A stretch of 64,000 nt of DNA from Cyclobacteriaceae bacterium (GCA_016787645.1 JAEUUF010000022.1:124001-188000), one strand, 5' to 3'; positions 39,284 to 49,502 are shown, counted from the first letter of the stretch. The notes: generated by a model not told the origin, from the sequence alone. Numbers and translations are program-made.

Positions 39284-40120
39284 TCAGGCTAGGTCAGCAA
39301 AATAAGACTCTGTCTTTCGAAAATAGCCAAGCCCTGCCACCAGCAGTACGAGCCCAGAAACGATGCTGATCATCACCAGCGTAAAGTCGGGTGCAATTTC
39401 TGTGAAGGGAAGCCTGAAAATGGTAATCGCCGCATACATGGGGTTGATGGCCACCAAATAGGGCAACCACTTTCCAGGCACAATGGACATCGGGTAGATT
39501 ACCGGGGTAACAAAGAGGAGCACCTGGACCAGGAAAGGAATCACATAACGGAAATCGCGGTACTTGACGTTGAGTGCGGCCAGAAGGCATCCCGGACCAA
39601 AAGATGCAAGAATCGACAGGGCTAATCCTAAAGGCCAGCACCATATCGCCTCGGCAATCGTAACCGACGCGCGGAAGAAAAGAAGCACGGGAATGAAAAC
39701 GATCACGGTCATTGCAAAATCAAAGACGGCCACAAGAATGGAGGACAACGGGATGATCAGTCGCGGGAAATAGATCTTCTTGATGATCTGTGCATTGCTT
39801 ACCATGCTATTGCCCGCATTGGCGATGCCCGAAGAAAAAAGCAGCCACAGCATCAGCCCCGAAAAGACAAAGACGGGGTACGTCATGCCATCGGAAGGCA
39901 CTTGGAGGGCCCGGCCAAGAAAAAAAGTGAAAATGAGCATAAGCAGGATCGGCTGGAGGATGGCCCACAAGAAGCCAAGCACGGTTTGCCGGTACTTTAC
40001 TTTTATGTCCCGCCAGGTGAAAAAGTAAAACAACTCGCGGTATTCAATTAATTCTTTGAAGTTTAGGCTGAAGGCGTTTTTTGGCTTTACTTCGAAGTAG
40101 TAATCACTGGAGTCTGCCAT
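39284..40120 (-). CDS. wzm: ABC-2 polysaccharide exporter permease (Wzm-like)
   Basis: The 278-aa product is an inner-membrane protein with about six membrane segments and the ABC-2 motifs LFYFFTWRDIKVKYRQTVLG near residue 33 and PILLMLIFTFFLG near 58. The start at 40120 (MADSSDYYFEV) is chosen: a longer frame exists upstream but its sequence has no membrane-protein character and overlaps the divergent gene. It is the first gene of the long minus-strand glycan operon. Confidence 0.94.
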   Translation of the reverse strand: MADSSDYYFEVKPKNAFSLNFKELIEYRELFYFFTWRDIKVKYRQTVLGFLWAILQPILLMLIFTFFLGRALQVPSDGMTYPVFVFSGLMLWLLFSSGIANAGNSMVSNAQIIKKIYFPRLIIPLSSILVAVFDFAMTVIVFIPVLLFFRASVTIAEAIWCWPLGLALSILASFGPGCLLAALNVKYRDFRYVIPFLVQVLLFVTPVIYPMSIVPGKWLPYLVAINPMYAAITIFRLPFTEIAPDFTLVMISIVSGLVLLVAGLGYFRKTESYFADLA

Positions 40121-40158
40121 ATCCTTCTTAGCGGTTAGTCCGCGCTGTTCCCGCAAAA

Positions 40159-41250
40159 ATGCAGAAAAATAACAGAACAATTCTCCTTCTCTGCCCCTAT
40201 CCCCATGGTCATGCACCCTCCCAACGCTTCCGGTTTGAGCAATACCTCGATGCATTACGACAGCGCAACTTTGAAATCGACTTTCGCTCCTTTTTGAGCG
40301 AAAGCGGGTGGCGTATCCTCTACACACGCGGGAATGTTTTTCAAAAAACTGCTGCCCTCGCCGCTGGATTTCTCCGCCGATTGGGATTGCTTTTCCGCGC
40401 GATTCCTCGAGCTGATCTTGTGTTCATTCACCGGGAAGCCAGCCCAATCGGTCCTCCCCTGCTGGAGTTCATTATCGCTAAGGTTTTTCGAAAGAGAATA
40501 ATCTATGACTTTGATGATGCCATTTGGCTGCCCAACACCAGCGAAGAGAATGCATTGGCAGCCATGGTGAAATGGCACTCGAAAGTCGGGCTAATTTGCC
40601 GATGGAGTGAACGGGTCAGCGTAGGCAACGAGTATCTCGGCGCTTACGCAAGTAAGTACAACCCACAGGTCATCATCAATCCCACCACGGTAGACACCGC
40701 GAGGACGCGCCAACCCATCTCCGTCAAAGTATCAAAGAAAAGGGTGACCATTGGCTGGACGGGCAGTCATTCCACACTAAGATACCTTCAACTCATTGAA
40801 CCCGTATTGCTCGCGCTGGAGCGGGAATTCCCCGAGCGATTGGATTTCCTGTTCATTGCTGATCGCGCTCCTTCTTTACAGCTAAAGAATATGACCTTCG
40901 CTCCCTGGTCCGAGGAAACGGAAATAGCGGACCTGGCCAGGATTGACATCGGCATCATGCCACTGGAAGATGACGCCTGGGCAAAAGGCAAATGCGGGCT
41001 CAAGGCACTGCAGTACATGGCAATGGCCATTCCCACTGTGGCCTCTCCGGTGGGTGTGAACCTTCAAATCATCGATCACGGAACAAACGGCTGCTTGTGC
41101 GATTCATTAGAATCCTGGACTTCTCACTTAAGAGCGCTCATTATTGATTCATCACTAAGAAAGAGAATGGGCGAAGCCGGCGAAAAGAAAGTTGGGACGA
41201 GTTACTCCACCGTATCCAACACTTCCTTGTTCCTGTCACTCTTTGAATAA
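40159..41250 (+). CDS. Glycosyltransferase (GT4-like), divergent from wzm
   Basis: The 363-aa product has a GT-B fold. The N-terminus is LLLCPYPHGHAPSQRFRFEQ. VTIGWTGSHSTLRYLQLIEP lies near residue 195, and the C-terminal region ADLARIDIGIMPLEDDAWAKG, then KCGLKALQYMA near 260-290, is typical of GT4. It is the only plus-strand gene in the glycan region between 29762 and 45791. It is separated from wzm by 38 bp, and its last 49 bp overlap the convergent polymerase-like gene. Antisense interference between the two is possible. Confidence 0.88.
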   Translation: MQKNNRTILLLCPYPHGHAPSQRFRFEQYLDALRQRNFEIDFRSFLSESGWRILYTRGNVFQKTAALAAGFLRRLGLLFRAIPRADLVFIHREASPIGPPLLEFIIAKVFRKRIIYDFDDAIWLPNTSEENALAAMVKWHSKVGLICRWSERVSVGNEYLGAYASKYNPQVIINPTTVDTARTRQPISVKVSKKRVTIGWTGSHSTLRYLQLIEPVLLALEREFPERLDFLFIADRAPSLQLKNMTFAPWSEETEIADLARIDIGIMPLEDDAWAKGKCGLKALQYMAMAIPTVASPVGVNLQIIDHGTNGCLCDSLESWTSHLRALIIDSSLRKRMGEAGEKKVGTSYSTVSNTSLFLSLFE

Positions 41251-42533
41251 TCCAGGATGAGGATCAGTGCGGTGATAAAAAACGGGAGGAGGGGTACTTT
41301 GTAGCGCACGAGTGTTCCGAAGTTATAGGTCGAAACCCCAATCGCAAACGCAAACACCAGGGAGAATGCAAGCGCAAACAGCACGTTGGGCCTGGACAGG
41401 GAATAGAAGATAGTCAATCTCTTTCTCCCGATAACAAACAGTCCAAAAGCCAGGAGCAGCAAGCTTTCGAACGCGGAGAAAAACATCAATGGGTTTTTCA
41501 CTTCCCACAAGTAAGGGCGAAACAGGGAAACGTTGATGGCTTGGGGCGCGAGACGTAACATCGAATTAAATGATCCATCCAGATCGCCCAGCGAATATCC
41601 CGATCCGGCAAAGCGTCCTGACCAGTACCGTATGTCATAGGCGGTTACGCGGGCTGTGGCGGCAATTCGCGATACAGCATATTTGTCGTCGTCTTCTCCA
41701 ATTTTTACTACTGTGAAATATCCTGACACCAACAGCACACCCACCACAAAGGGAACGACCATGGCGCGAAGGATTACCGACCTGATCTGGTAAACCTGGG
41801 ATGCCCCAATCCACAGTATGACTGCAGGCAAATAGGCTTGCAGAATAAACTTGCGCACGCTAAAAATAAAATACAAGGCAATGACTAATAACAGGAGGTT
41901 CCAAAAATTGAATTTTCGTGCGATGAACAGGTTATAGAACTGATAGGTGGCAATCCCCAGGCAGGCCAGCGTAACCGAATCCTTCATCAGCCCGCTTCCC
42001 CAAAAGAATACCGAGGGTATAAAGAATGCCGCGATGGCTAACTGGACATTCAGATGAGGAAATTGCTTATAGAAAGTGAGAAAAAACTGCCATGAGCCCA
42101 CAAAACTCAGCACAGTAAACAAGCACGCCGTTGAAGAATACGTGGAATACGTCAACAAGTCAAAGATAGCCGCCAACTTGATTACCGTGAACGAATTGGA
42201 ATCCCTGAAAAGATAGATTTGTGAAGCGTACTGGTACACGTCGCCCGGATGCTGACTGTTGGCAAACAGCAATTTTATTCCGGTGATTGGCGAATCCATG
42301 AATGCATTCCAAACAATCCGGCTGCCATAGGTATGATACATAAACGTGTCGCCGCTTCCGTAGTAGAACTGATACACCAAACCCAGTGCTATAGCCCCAA
42401 ACAACTTGACCGTAAGTGCAGGGAAGTAGTATACCCTATTGACAGAGTCCGTAACATAAGGCCGCACGATATAAGCGACCCAATAAATGAGCATTAGAAA
42501 AAGTGGAGTGACTAAAAGATCACGCAGGTCCAC
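41202..42533 (-). CDS. Polytopic membrane protein, glycan polymerase/transferase-like
   Basis: The 443-aa product is very hydrophobic with about ten membrane segments and no strong family match. A GDTFMYHTYGSRIVWNAF loop near residue 60 and a periplasmic segment with RYWSGRFAGSGYSLGDL near 300 recall lipid-dependent glycosyltransferases or O-antigen polymerases. An ABC-exported glycan would not need a Wzy polymerase, so a separate glycan or a transferase role is possible. The 3' end overlaps the divergent GT by 49 bp. It lies 10 bp downstream of fcl on the same strand. Confidence 0.75.
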   Translation of the reverse strand: MDLRDLLVTPLFLMLIYWVAYIVRPYVTDSVNRVYYFPALTVKLFGAIALGLVYQFYYGSGDTFMYHTYGSRIVWNAFMDSPITGIKLLFANSQHPGDVYQYASQIYLFRDSNSFTVIKLAAIFDLLTYSTYSSTACLFTVLSFVGSWQFFLTFYKQFPHLNVQLAIAAFFIPSVFFWGSGLMKDSVTLACLGIATYQFYNLFIARKFNFWNLLLLVIALYFIFSVRKFILQAYLPAVILWIGASQVYQIRSVILRAMVVPFVVGVLLVSGYFTVVKIGEDDDKYAVSRIAATARVTAYDIRYWSGRFAGSGYSLGDLDGSFNSMLRLAPQAINVSLFRPYLWEVKNPLMFFSAFESLLLLAFGLFVIGRKRLTIFYSLSRPNVLFALAFSLVFAFAIGVSTYNFGTLVRYKVPLLPFFITALILILDYSKSDRNKEVLDTVE

Positions 42534-42543
42534 AGCTTACGGA

Positions 42544-43473
42544 TTATGAAACAAAGCCGGCAGCCCGATAAGCCTCTCGTAGTCCCTGCTCGAGACCAAT
42601 GGTATGGACCCAGCCTATGGCTTTCATTTTTCCCACATCCATCAATTTTCTGGGCGTACCATCGGGCTTGGTAGTGTCAAAGACGATCCGGCCATCGTAA
42701 CCCACGATACGCGCAATGAGCTCCGACAATTGTCGGATGGAAAGTTCTGACCCGGTTCCCACATTTATAAATCCAGGCTCATCAAACCGTTCCATCAGAA
42801 AAAGGCTGGCGTCCGCCAGATCGTCCACATGCATGAATTCCCTCAGTGGGGTGCCCGTGCCCCAAACGACAACTTCTGCACTGCCTTTCGTCTTAGCCTC
42901 GTGAAATTTCCGCAACAAGGCGGGAATCACGTGACTGGTTTGAAGATCGTAGTTATCGTTCGGACCGTACAGGTTGGTGGGCATCGCCGAAATAAAATGA
43001 CAGCCATATTGGCTGCGATAAGCATCGCACATCTTGATGCCCGCAATCTTTGCAATGGCATACGGCTCGTTGGTGGGTTCCAAAAGCCCCGTAAGCAAAT
43101 ACTCCTCTTTCAAAGGCTGCGGCGCGAGCTTGGGATAGATGCATGAACTTCCGAGAAACAACAACTTGGTTACCCCCGCCTTGTACGACTCGTGGATGAC
43201 GTTACTTTGAATCATCAGGTTATCATACAAGAACTCCGCGCGGTAGGTATTGTTAGCCACAATCCCTCCCACTTTCGCTGCGGCAAGAAATACATACTCC
43301 GGTTTTTCCGCCTGAAAAAAGGATCGCACAGCTGCACCCTCGCGGAGATCCAGCTCAGCTGAACTGCGAAGAACAAGGTTCGAGAACCCGGAGGCTTGCA
43401 GTTTGCGCACGATGGCCGAACCCACCATGCCGCGATGACCTGCCACAAAGATTTTTGCCGACTTATTCATCAT
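42544..43473 (-). CDS. fcl: GDP-L-fucose synthase
   Basis: The enzyme converts GDP-4-keto-6-deoxymannose to GDP-L-fucose by epimerisation at C3/C5 and NADPH reduction. The 309-aa product has GHRGMVG at residues 12-18, [20 protein letters not shown] near 102, the catalytic YAIAK near 137 and [12 protein letters not shown] near 210. It overlaps gmd by 4 bp. With gmd and manC (52360-53436) it completes the GDP-fucose pathway within this window. Confidence 0.96.
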   Translation of the reverse strand: MMNKSAKIFVAGHRGMVGSAIVRKLQASGFSNLVLRSSAELDLREGAAVRSFFQAEKPEYVFLAAAKVGGIVANNTYRAEFLYDNLMIQSNVIHESYKAGVTKLLFLGSSCIYPKLAPQPLKEEYLLTGLLEPTNEPYAIAKIAGIKMCDAYRSQYGCHFISAMPTNLYGPNDNYDLQTSHVIPALLRKFHEAKTKGSAEVVVWGTGTPLREFMHVDDLADASLFLMERFDEPGFINVGTGSELSIRQLSELIARIVGYDGRIVFDTTKPDGTPRKLMDVGKMKAIGWVHTIGLEQGLREAYRAAGFVS

Positions 43474-44585
43474 TCACTGCGGCGATGAACTTTGTATCCA
43501 CCCTGCTTCAGGTGTACTTCACGCCGGAACACATCCAGGTCCGAAGCTACCATTTCCTTCACCATCTCCTCCAGCGTGTAGCGGGGACTCCACCCCAATT
43601 TTGTCTTTGCCTTTGTTGCGTCGCCGATGAGGAGGTCCACTTCCGTAGGCCTGAAATACCGGGGATCGACTTCCACCACCACTTGACCCGGTTTCAAGTC
43701 AACCTCAGGGTTCGTACACTTCACCACCACCCCGCACTCCTTGTTGCCGGAACCCTGGAAAGCCACTTCGATGCCTGCCGCCGAAAAGGCCATGATGCAA
43801 AAATCACGGACGGTGGTCATCTTTCCTGTGGCCACCACATAATCATCGGCTTCCGGTTGCTGCAGCATCTTCCACATTGCCTCGACATAATCCTTGGCAT
43901 GACCCCAGTCGCGTTGCGCGTTGAGGTTGCCAATAAAAATCTTGTCACCCAGGCCGAGAGCAATTTGTGCCACGCCGCGGGTAATCTTTCGGGTTACAAA
44001 CGTCTCTCCCCGTAATGGGCTTTCGTGATTGAACAGGATGCCGTTACACGCGAAAATGTTGTATGCTTCCCGGTAGTTCACCGTGATCCAGTAAGCATAC
44101 AGCTTGGCAACACCGTAGGGCGAGCGAGGATAGAAGGGCGTCTTTTCGGTCTGGGGAACTTCCTGTACCAACCCGTACAGCTCAGAACTGGAAGCCTGGT
44201 AGAATTTCGTCTTCTCGGTCAAACCCAACAGGCGGATGGCCTCGAGTATTCGTAATGCACCAACGCCGTCAGCATTGGCCGTATATTCTGGCTCTTCAAA
44301 TGACACCTTCACATGACTCATGGCGCCGAGGTTATAGATTTCATCGGGCCTGACATCAGCAATAATGCGGGTGATGTTCATGGCATCAGTCAAATCGCCG
44401 TAGTGAAGGTGAAAGTGAGTGTCACTTTCATGCGGGTCCTGGTAGAGGTGATCGATGCGCGCGGTATTGATCAGCGAGGCACGGCGCTTGATTCCGTGCA
44501 CCTCATAGCCCTTATTAAGTAGCAGCTGACTGAGGTATGCGCCATCCTGCCCGGTCACCCCGGTTACCAATGCTATCTTTTTCAA
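43470..44585 (-). CDS. gmd: GDP-mannose 4,6-dehydratase
   Basis: The enzyme makes GDP-4-keto-6-deoxymannose from GDP-mannose. The 371-aa product has GVTGQDG at residues 9-15, [17 protein letters not shown] near 34, and the catalytic region [20 protein letters not shown] near 155. [20 protein letters not shown], a Gmd signature, lies near 185. It overlaps fcl by 4 bp and follows the TPR gene by 12 bp. Confidence 0.97.
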   Translation of the reverse strand: MKKIALVTGVTGQDGAYLSQLLLNKGYEVHGIKRRASLINTARIDHLYQDPHESDTHFHLHYGDLTDAMNITRIIADVRPDEIYNLGAMSHVKVSFEEPEYTANADGVGALRILEAIRLLGLTEKTKFYQASSSELYGLVQEVPQTEKTPFYPRSPYGVAKLYAYWITVNYREAYNIFACNGILFNHESPLRGETFVTRKITRGVAQIALGLGDKIFIGNLNAQRDWGHAKDYVEAMWKMLQQPEADDYVVATGKMTTVRDFCIMAFSAAGIEVAFQGSGNKECGVVVKCTNPEVDLKPGQVVVEVDPRYFRPTEVDLLIGDATKAKTKLGWSPRYTLEEMVKEMVASDLDVFRREVHLKQGGYKVHRRSE

Positions 44586-44597
44586 TGGGATTCTTGT

Positions 44598-45791
44598 TTA
44601 GTCTCCTTTGTCCAGGTTCTTAAGTCTACGCTTGGCATCTTTGAAAGCCTCATCCTTTCTGCCTGCTTTCTTTTTAGCCTCCACAAAATACTTACGGGCC
44701 AACGCCTTGTCGCCCTGCTGGCTGGCAATTTCACCCAGGGCAATCAGGGAGTAAAGATAATACCCGGATTTGGTTGCCCCAGTTTCCTCGGCATACTGGA
44801 CGGTCAGGAGGTAATATTTCTTTGCGTCGTCTGTCTTACGGCGAAACTCGCCGAGCTGTCCCAGGAAAAAGGCAGCGTACCGCCCGCTCGTTGCTTCGTA
44901 TCCAATATCCCCACTGTCAATCCTTGTCAGGATAGCTTTTGATTCTCGCTCCATATCCACGTACATACCCTTGGTATAAAGCATCCGCGCATAGTACCGG
45001 TGAAAGTAGGGGTTATCGGGATACGTCTTGTAGAGGTATTCAGAAAGCTGGAGTGCCTGATCGTTCTTGTTTTCATAACTGTTGTAGATCCGCATCAGCC
45101 ATACCATGGCTTCTGTACGCGTGTAGAATGCATTGTACGACACTTCACGAAGTTGCTTAAGACCTAACTCTTTGTCGCCCTTCGGGAATAACCACAACAA
45201 GGGTTTTAGCGCAGGATAGTTCTCGCGCACCCATACGGAGAAATAGTTATACAATGCATCTCCAAACAGCAATTCGGGGCTGAGATTATCTTTCTCCTTG
45301 CATTCCTCGAGGAAGTGAAGCGCCCGCTTGCCGGCCAATGCCGCCTTGCGCCACTCTTTGCGATCCTCGTCAGAATACAATCTTCCTTTGAACCCATAAG
45401 CCGCGGCCATAAAGAAAGCCGCTTCAATGCGGTACTCGGGGTAGTGATCATGAAGATTCTCAGCCACCTGGATGGTGCTGTCCATATACGCCAGGAACCG
45501 GTCGTCATGGTCGCGATTCTCAATGCTAGGCATGATCTTCCACCACTCACTGAGGCCGAGCAGGAAATAAGGCAGTGGGTGCCAGGCATATTTTTGCTTG
45601 AACCACCTGAACTGTTGCTCCGCCTTGGCAAACTTAAAGTTGTATAGATCGTTCAACGCCTCGGTGGCTTCCAATTGAACGGCAATGTTGGAAATGAGAA
45701 TAATGGTCGTGTCCTTCTTCACTTGCGCGCCGGAAGTCACGAAAGCGAATACGAAGAACAGCACCAATCCTATTTTCCCTGTATCTTTCAA
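44598..45791 (-). CDS. Exported TPR-like protein of unknown function
   Basis: The 397-aa product begins with a signal peptide (KDTGKIGLVLFFVFAFVTSGAQ) if the TTG at 45791 is the start. An ATG further upstream (45848) would overlap the divergent gene at 45828 and put non-signal sequence in front. The rest is helical, with tetratricopeptide-like units (FKFAKAEQQFRWFKQKYAWH near 40, NDQALQLSEYLYKTYPDNPY and ALGEIASQQGDKALARKYFVEA towards the end). It is a periplasmic or outer-membrane helical repeat protein, 12 bp upstream of gmd. Its role in the glycan region is unknown. Confidence 0.7.
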   Translation of the reverse strand: MKDTGKIGLVLFFVFAFVTSGAQVKKDTTIILISNIAVQLEATEALNDLYNFKFAKAEQQFRWFKQKYAWHPLPYFLLGLSEWWKIMPSIENRDHDDRFLAYMDSTIQVAENLHDHYPEYRIEAAFFMAAAYGFKGRLYSDEDRKEWRKAALAGKRALHFLEECKEKDNLSPELLFGDALYNYFSVWVRENYPALKPLLWLFPKGDKELGLKQLREVSYNAFYTRTEAMVWLMRIYNSYENKNDQALQLSEYLYKTYPDNPYFHRYYARMLYTKGMYVDMERESKAILTRIDSGDIGYEATSGRYAAFFLGQLGEFRRKTDDAKKYYLLTVQYAEETGATKSGYYLYSLIALGEIASQQGDKALARKYFVEAKKKAGRKDEAFKDAKRRLKNLDKGD

Positions 45792-45827
45792 CCCCGCAAA
45801 AATAGCATCCTTGCATCCAATAACCCC

Positions 45828-46457
45828 ATGAGCAGTCCAGTCGAGCATAAAAGCGTCTATGACCACTCGAAGCGCCAGCTTTTCCTGCTGATCTGCCTCA
45901 CAACGCTTGCTGTGCTGTTTGTCAAGAAGTCCATGATTGAAAACGAAACGGCGGCCTTCGAGTTCCTGGCCGACCAGCCTCAAGGTTCGGTACTCTACCT
46001 CCGCAGTGCGCTGCAGTATCTATCCATCCCCTTCATCTACCTCTGGAAATTCACCGTGCTGGGATTTGTGATCTGGGTAGGGTGCTTCCTCTTTGGTTAC
46101 CGGGTTACATTTTCGCAATGCTGGCAGATTGTACTGGTGGGAGAGTTTGTTTTCCTTATTCCCGAATTGATCAAGATCTTCTGGTTCTTTTTTATTGAAA
46201 CTGACCCCAACTTCTTTGACATCTCCGCCTTCTATCCTCTGTCGATAATGAACTTCCTTGATTACAGGACCTTACCGTCCGAGTACAGCTATCCCAGCAA
46301 AGCACTGAATCTCTTTGAACCGTTGTACTGGTATGTGTTAGTGATAGGCATCACCCACTATACCCGAAAGAGCAGCCGACCGGCATGGATTATCGTTCTG
46401 GGATTTTACGTGCCCGTATTCCTGCTTTGGCTCCTCTTCTATACCATCGTTTATTGA
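45828..46457 (+). CDS. Polytopic membrane protein of unknown function
   Basis: The 209-aa product has about five membrane segments (near 18-34, 68-90, 98-118, 160-175, 185-205) and a soluble loop with SAFYPLSIMNFLDYRTLPSEY near 137. The start is the ATG at 45828. I cannot place it in a family with confidence; the layout loosely resembles Yip1-like proteins. It is divergent from the TPR gene (36 bp apart) and lies 81 bp before the DUF2723 gene, so the two may share a transcript. Confidence 0.75.
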   Translation: MSSPVEHKSVYDHSKRQLFLLICLTTLAVLFVKKSMIENETAAFEFLADQPQGSVLYLRSALQYLSIPFIYLWKFTVLGFVIWVGCFLFGYRVTFSQCWQIVLVGEFVFLIPELIKIFWFFFIETDPNFFDISAFYPLSIMNFLDYRTLPSEYSYPSKALNLFEPLYWYVLVIGITHYTRKSSRPAWIIVLGFYVPVFLLWLLFYTIVY

Positions 46458-46538
46458 GTCAAATCGATTTTTGAGCCGGTATAACCGTCGTTGATGCCGG
46501 ATTGACTATTTTCGCCCCTTACTATTTTCCATTGCTGC

Positions 46539-49496
46539 ATGAAGTTTCAAAGGATTAATAATATCGGAGGTTGGCTTGCTTTCGCCACTGCCCTGGTCAC
46601 CTATTGGCTCACTTTTGAAGAAACGGCCAGTTACTGGGATTGCGGAGAATTTATTGCCGTAGCCTACAAACTGGAAGTATCTCACCCGCCGGGTGCGCCA
46701 CTGTTCATGCTGCTGGGGAGAATGTTTTCATTCCTCGCCTTCGGCGATGTCACCAAGGTCGCCTATTGGATCAACAGCCTCAGTGTAATTGCCAGCGCTT
46801 TCACCATCCTGTTCCTCTTCTGGTCCATTACACTTTTCAGTCGCAAACTCATGGGCATAACCCGCGATGAGGACATGACGGATGGCCAGGTGTGGACCGT
46901 GATGGGCGCTGCGCTGGTGGGCGCTCTCGCCTACACTTTTTCAGATTCATTTTGGTTTTCCGCCGTGGAGGCAGAAGTGTATGCCATGTCGGCCTTCTTT
47001 ACCGCATTTGTTGTCTGGGGCATACTCAAGTGGGATGTGATTGAAGACGAAGCGGCCGCCAACCGGTGGCTCATCTTTATCGCTTATGTCATGGGATTGT
47101 CCATTGGCATTCACATGCTGAACCTGGTGACCATTCCCGCACTCGGATTAATTTACTACTTCAAGAAATACCAGCCTTCCCGCTGGGGGATTATTGCAAC
47201 ACTGGGGGTCAGCGGCGCGATCGTCATTTTCATCAATGACCTTATTGTTCCGGGACTTCCTTCTCTTGCGGGCGGCTTTGAAATTTTCTTCGTCAACAAC
47301 CTGGGCCTGCCATTTGGCTCGGGAGTGATCGTATTCATGCTGCTACTGATCGGCGGCCTGGTTTATGGGATCCGCTACAGTCATCAGAAGAACAAGGCGC
47401 TGCTTAATACCTTCTTCCTCTCGATCACCTTCATCCTGATCGGTTATGGTTCCTATGCAACGATTGTGATCCGCAGCAATTTCGATACGCCCATCAACGA
47501 AAATGCGCCGAAAGATGTGATGTCTTTTGTGCGATACCTGAAGCGGGAGCAGTATGGCAGCCGTCCCTTGCTCTATGGCCCCTATTTTACCGCGAAGGTC
47601 ATCGACTTGAAGGAAAAAGCGGCCGTCTACACCAAGGGCAAGAACAAGTACGAAATCACGGACCGGAAATACGATTATGTCTACGAACCCGGCCAGGAGA
47701 CCATCCTTCCGCGTGTTTGGAACCCCGAGTTCAAGCAGCAATACCGCAATATTCTGGGTCTTCGCGAAGGTGAGCGCCCAACCTTTGCACAAAACATTTA
47801 TTACATGTTCCGGCAGCAGATCGGCCACATGTATATGCGCTACTTCATGTGGAATTTTGCCGGCCGCGCGAGCGATATTCAGGATGCTGACTGGCTCGGA
47901 CCACGGGATTGGTTTGAGAAATTACCCGCGGAATTGGCTGAAAACCGGGCCCGGAATAATTTCTTCATGATTCCCTTTGTGCTGGGACTGATTGGTATGT
48001 TCTACCAGTTCGTAAAGGACACCAAAAACTTCGCCGTTGTAGCCCTGCTATTTGTAATGACCGGTGTGGCGATCGTGGTGTACCTGAACTCACCTCCCGT
48101 TGAGCCCCGTGAGCGGGACTATATCTATTCCGGCTCAACGTATGCTTTTACTTTCTGGATTGGCTTCTCGGTAATCGGCATAGCCTCGGTGTTGAACCAG
48201 TTCACCCGGAACCTGAAAACCAGCGCAATTGCTGCTACCGCGATCACGCTTTCTGCTCCAATCCTGATGGCCTCCCAGGGTTGGGACGATCACAACCGCA
48301 GCGACCGGTTTTTTTCGGTCGACTCCGGCAAGAATTACCTCTCTTCGTGCGATCCCAACGCGATTCTCTACACAGGCGGCGATAACGACACGTTCATGCT
48401 TTGGTACGCTCAAGAAGTGGAAGAGCATCGGCCGGATGTTCGGGTGGTCGTGTTCAGCTACTACAACACCGACTGGTATATCGAGCAATCGATGCTGAAA
48501 CAAAATCAGTCGGAGCCATTCAGGTATACACTGACTGCTGAGAATTACCGGCAAGGTGGCCCCAATGATGTCTTGTATTATGCAGACATGAAGATTCCCA
48601 GCATGGACCTTCGGCAGTACCTCGAGTTACTCCGAAAGAATTATCCTCAACTGCGTTACGACCGGACCAACGTAGTACCCAGTAAGGTCTTTACCCTCGA
48701 TATTGATCGTGATGCGGTGTTGGCCAAAGGAATTATTCCCAAAGGCATGGACAGCCTCGTGGTGGACCAAATGCGCATCCGACTGAAAGGAACAACCCTG
48801 GAGAAGAAGGATCTTGCTTTCCTCGATGTGCTGGCGACGAGCAATTGGGAACGACCCATTTACCTCAACAATACTTCCCTAGCGCAGCTCAACCTCGAGA
48901 TGCGCGACTATGTTGTCCAGGAAGGAAATGCCTACCGGGTTCTCCCGGTGCGCAATAACCGTACTGATCGCGAGAGTCTTGTCAATGTAGAGTCGTCCTA
49001 TCAAAAGATGCTTCATGACTTCGGCTACCGCGGCCTCGACAATCCCAAACTCTATTACAACGAAGACTACCGGGGCTTCATCCAGAACCACCGTGGATCC
49101 CTGAACTCGCTGGCCGAGGCGCTCATTGATCAAGGGGATATGGAGCGGGCAAAAGAGGTGCTCAACTTCAATTTGACCAAGATGCCGGATGCCGCGGTGC
49201 GCTACGACATCACCACGGTATCGACTATCGAGTTGCTTTTCCGTGTCGGTGAGAAGTCGAGGGCAGCCGAAATTGCGGCGACACTCGGTAACCGGTCCGA
49301 CGAAATGGTGAACTATGAAATCAAGAAGTACACCGGCATCTCGATGGAAGTCCGGCGAAATCTTTATATCCTGGGTGAATTGCAGCGAATTCTCTACGAG
49401 AATGGAGAGACCGAACTCGGCAAACGATTCGAAGACAGCTACGAACGCATCCTCGAAGGCCTGCAGATCCGTAGCACAGAGCGGGACAATTTCTGA
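46539..49496 (+). CDS. DUF2723 (GT117) membrane glycosyltransferase
   Basis: The 985-aa product is a large integral membrane protein of the DUF2723 family, common in Bacteroidota and classed as GT117. The N-terminal part has the family motif ASYWDCGEFIAVAYKLEVSHPPGAP near residue 30, with the Asp/Glu pair typical of GT-C enzymes. About ten or more membrane segments follow to about 600. A soluble C-terminal half has GDNDTFMLWYAQEVEEHRPD near 613 and TPR-like helices near the end (LIDQGDMERAKEVLNF). GT-C enzymes move a sugar from a lipid donor on the outer face. Its target may be protein or glycan. Confidence 0.9.
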   Translation: MKFQRINNIGGWLAFATALVTYWLTFEETASYWDCGEFIAVAYKLEVSHPPGAPLFMLLGRMFSFLAFGDVTKVAYWINSLSVIASAFTILFLFWSITLFSRKLMGITRDEDMTDGQVWTVMGAALVGALAYTFSDSFWFSAVEAEVYAMSAFFTAFVVWGILKWDVIEDEAAANRWLIFIAYVMGLSIGIHMLNLVTIPALGLIYYFKKYQPSRWGIIATLGVSGAIVIFINDLIVPGLPSLAGGFEIFFVNNLGLPFGSGVIVFMLLLIGGLVYGIRYSHQKNKALLNTFFLSITFILIGYGSYATIVIRSNFDTPINENAPKDVMSFVRYLKREQYGSRPLLYGPYFTAKVIDLKEKAAVYTKGKNKYEITDRKYDYVYEPGQETILPRVWNPEFKQQYRNILGLREGERPTFAQNIYYMFRQQIGHMYMRYFMWNFAGRASDIQDADWLGPRDWFEKLPAELAENRARNNFFMIPFVLGLIGMFYQFVKDTKNFAVVALLFVMTGVAIVVYLNSPPVEPRERDYIYSGSTYAFTFWIGFSVIGIASVLNQFTRNLKTSAIAATAITLSAPILMASQGWDDHNRSDRFFSVDSGKNYLSSCDPNAILYTGGDNDTFMLWYAQEVEEHRPDVRVVVFSYYNTDWYIEQSMLKQNQSEPFRYTLTAENYRQGGPNDVLYYADMKIPSMDLRQYLELLRKNYPQLRYDRTNVVPSKVFTLDIDRDAVLAKGIIPKGMDSLVVDQMRIRLKGTTLEKKDLAFLDVLATSNWERPIYLNNTSLAQLNLEMRDYVVQEGNAYRVLPVRNNRTDRESLVNVESSYQKMLHDFGYRGLDNPKLYYNEDYRGFIQNHRGSLNSLAEALIDQGDMERAKEVLNFNLTKMPDAAVRYDITTVSTIELLFRVGEKSRAAEIAATLGNRSDEMVNYEIKKYTGISMEVRRNLYILGELQRILYENGETELGKRFEDSYERILEGLQIRSTERDNF

Positions 49497-49502
49497 GAAT
49501 TA

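Noticed and set aside
40121-40327. A 69-residue N-terminal extension of the Wzm permease
   Set aside because: The extension has no membrane-protein features, overlaps the divergent glycosyltransferase gene, and the ATG at 40120 gives a normal Wzm start.
45792-45983. A longer N-terminus for the TPR gene starting at 45983 or 45848
   Set aside because: It overlaps the divergent gene at 45828 and hides the signal peptide, which appears immediately after a TTG at 45791.
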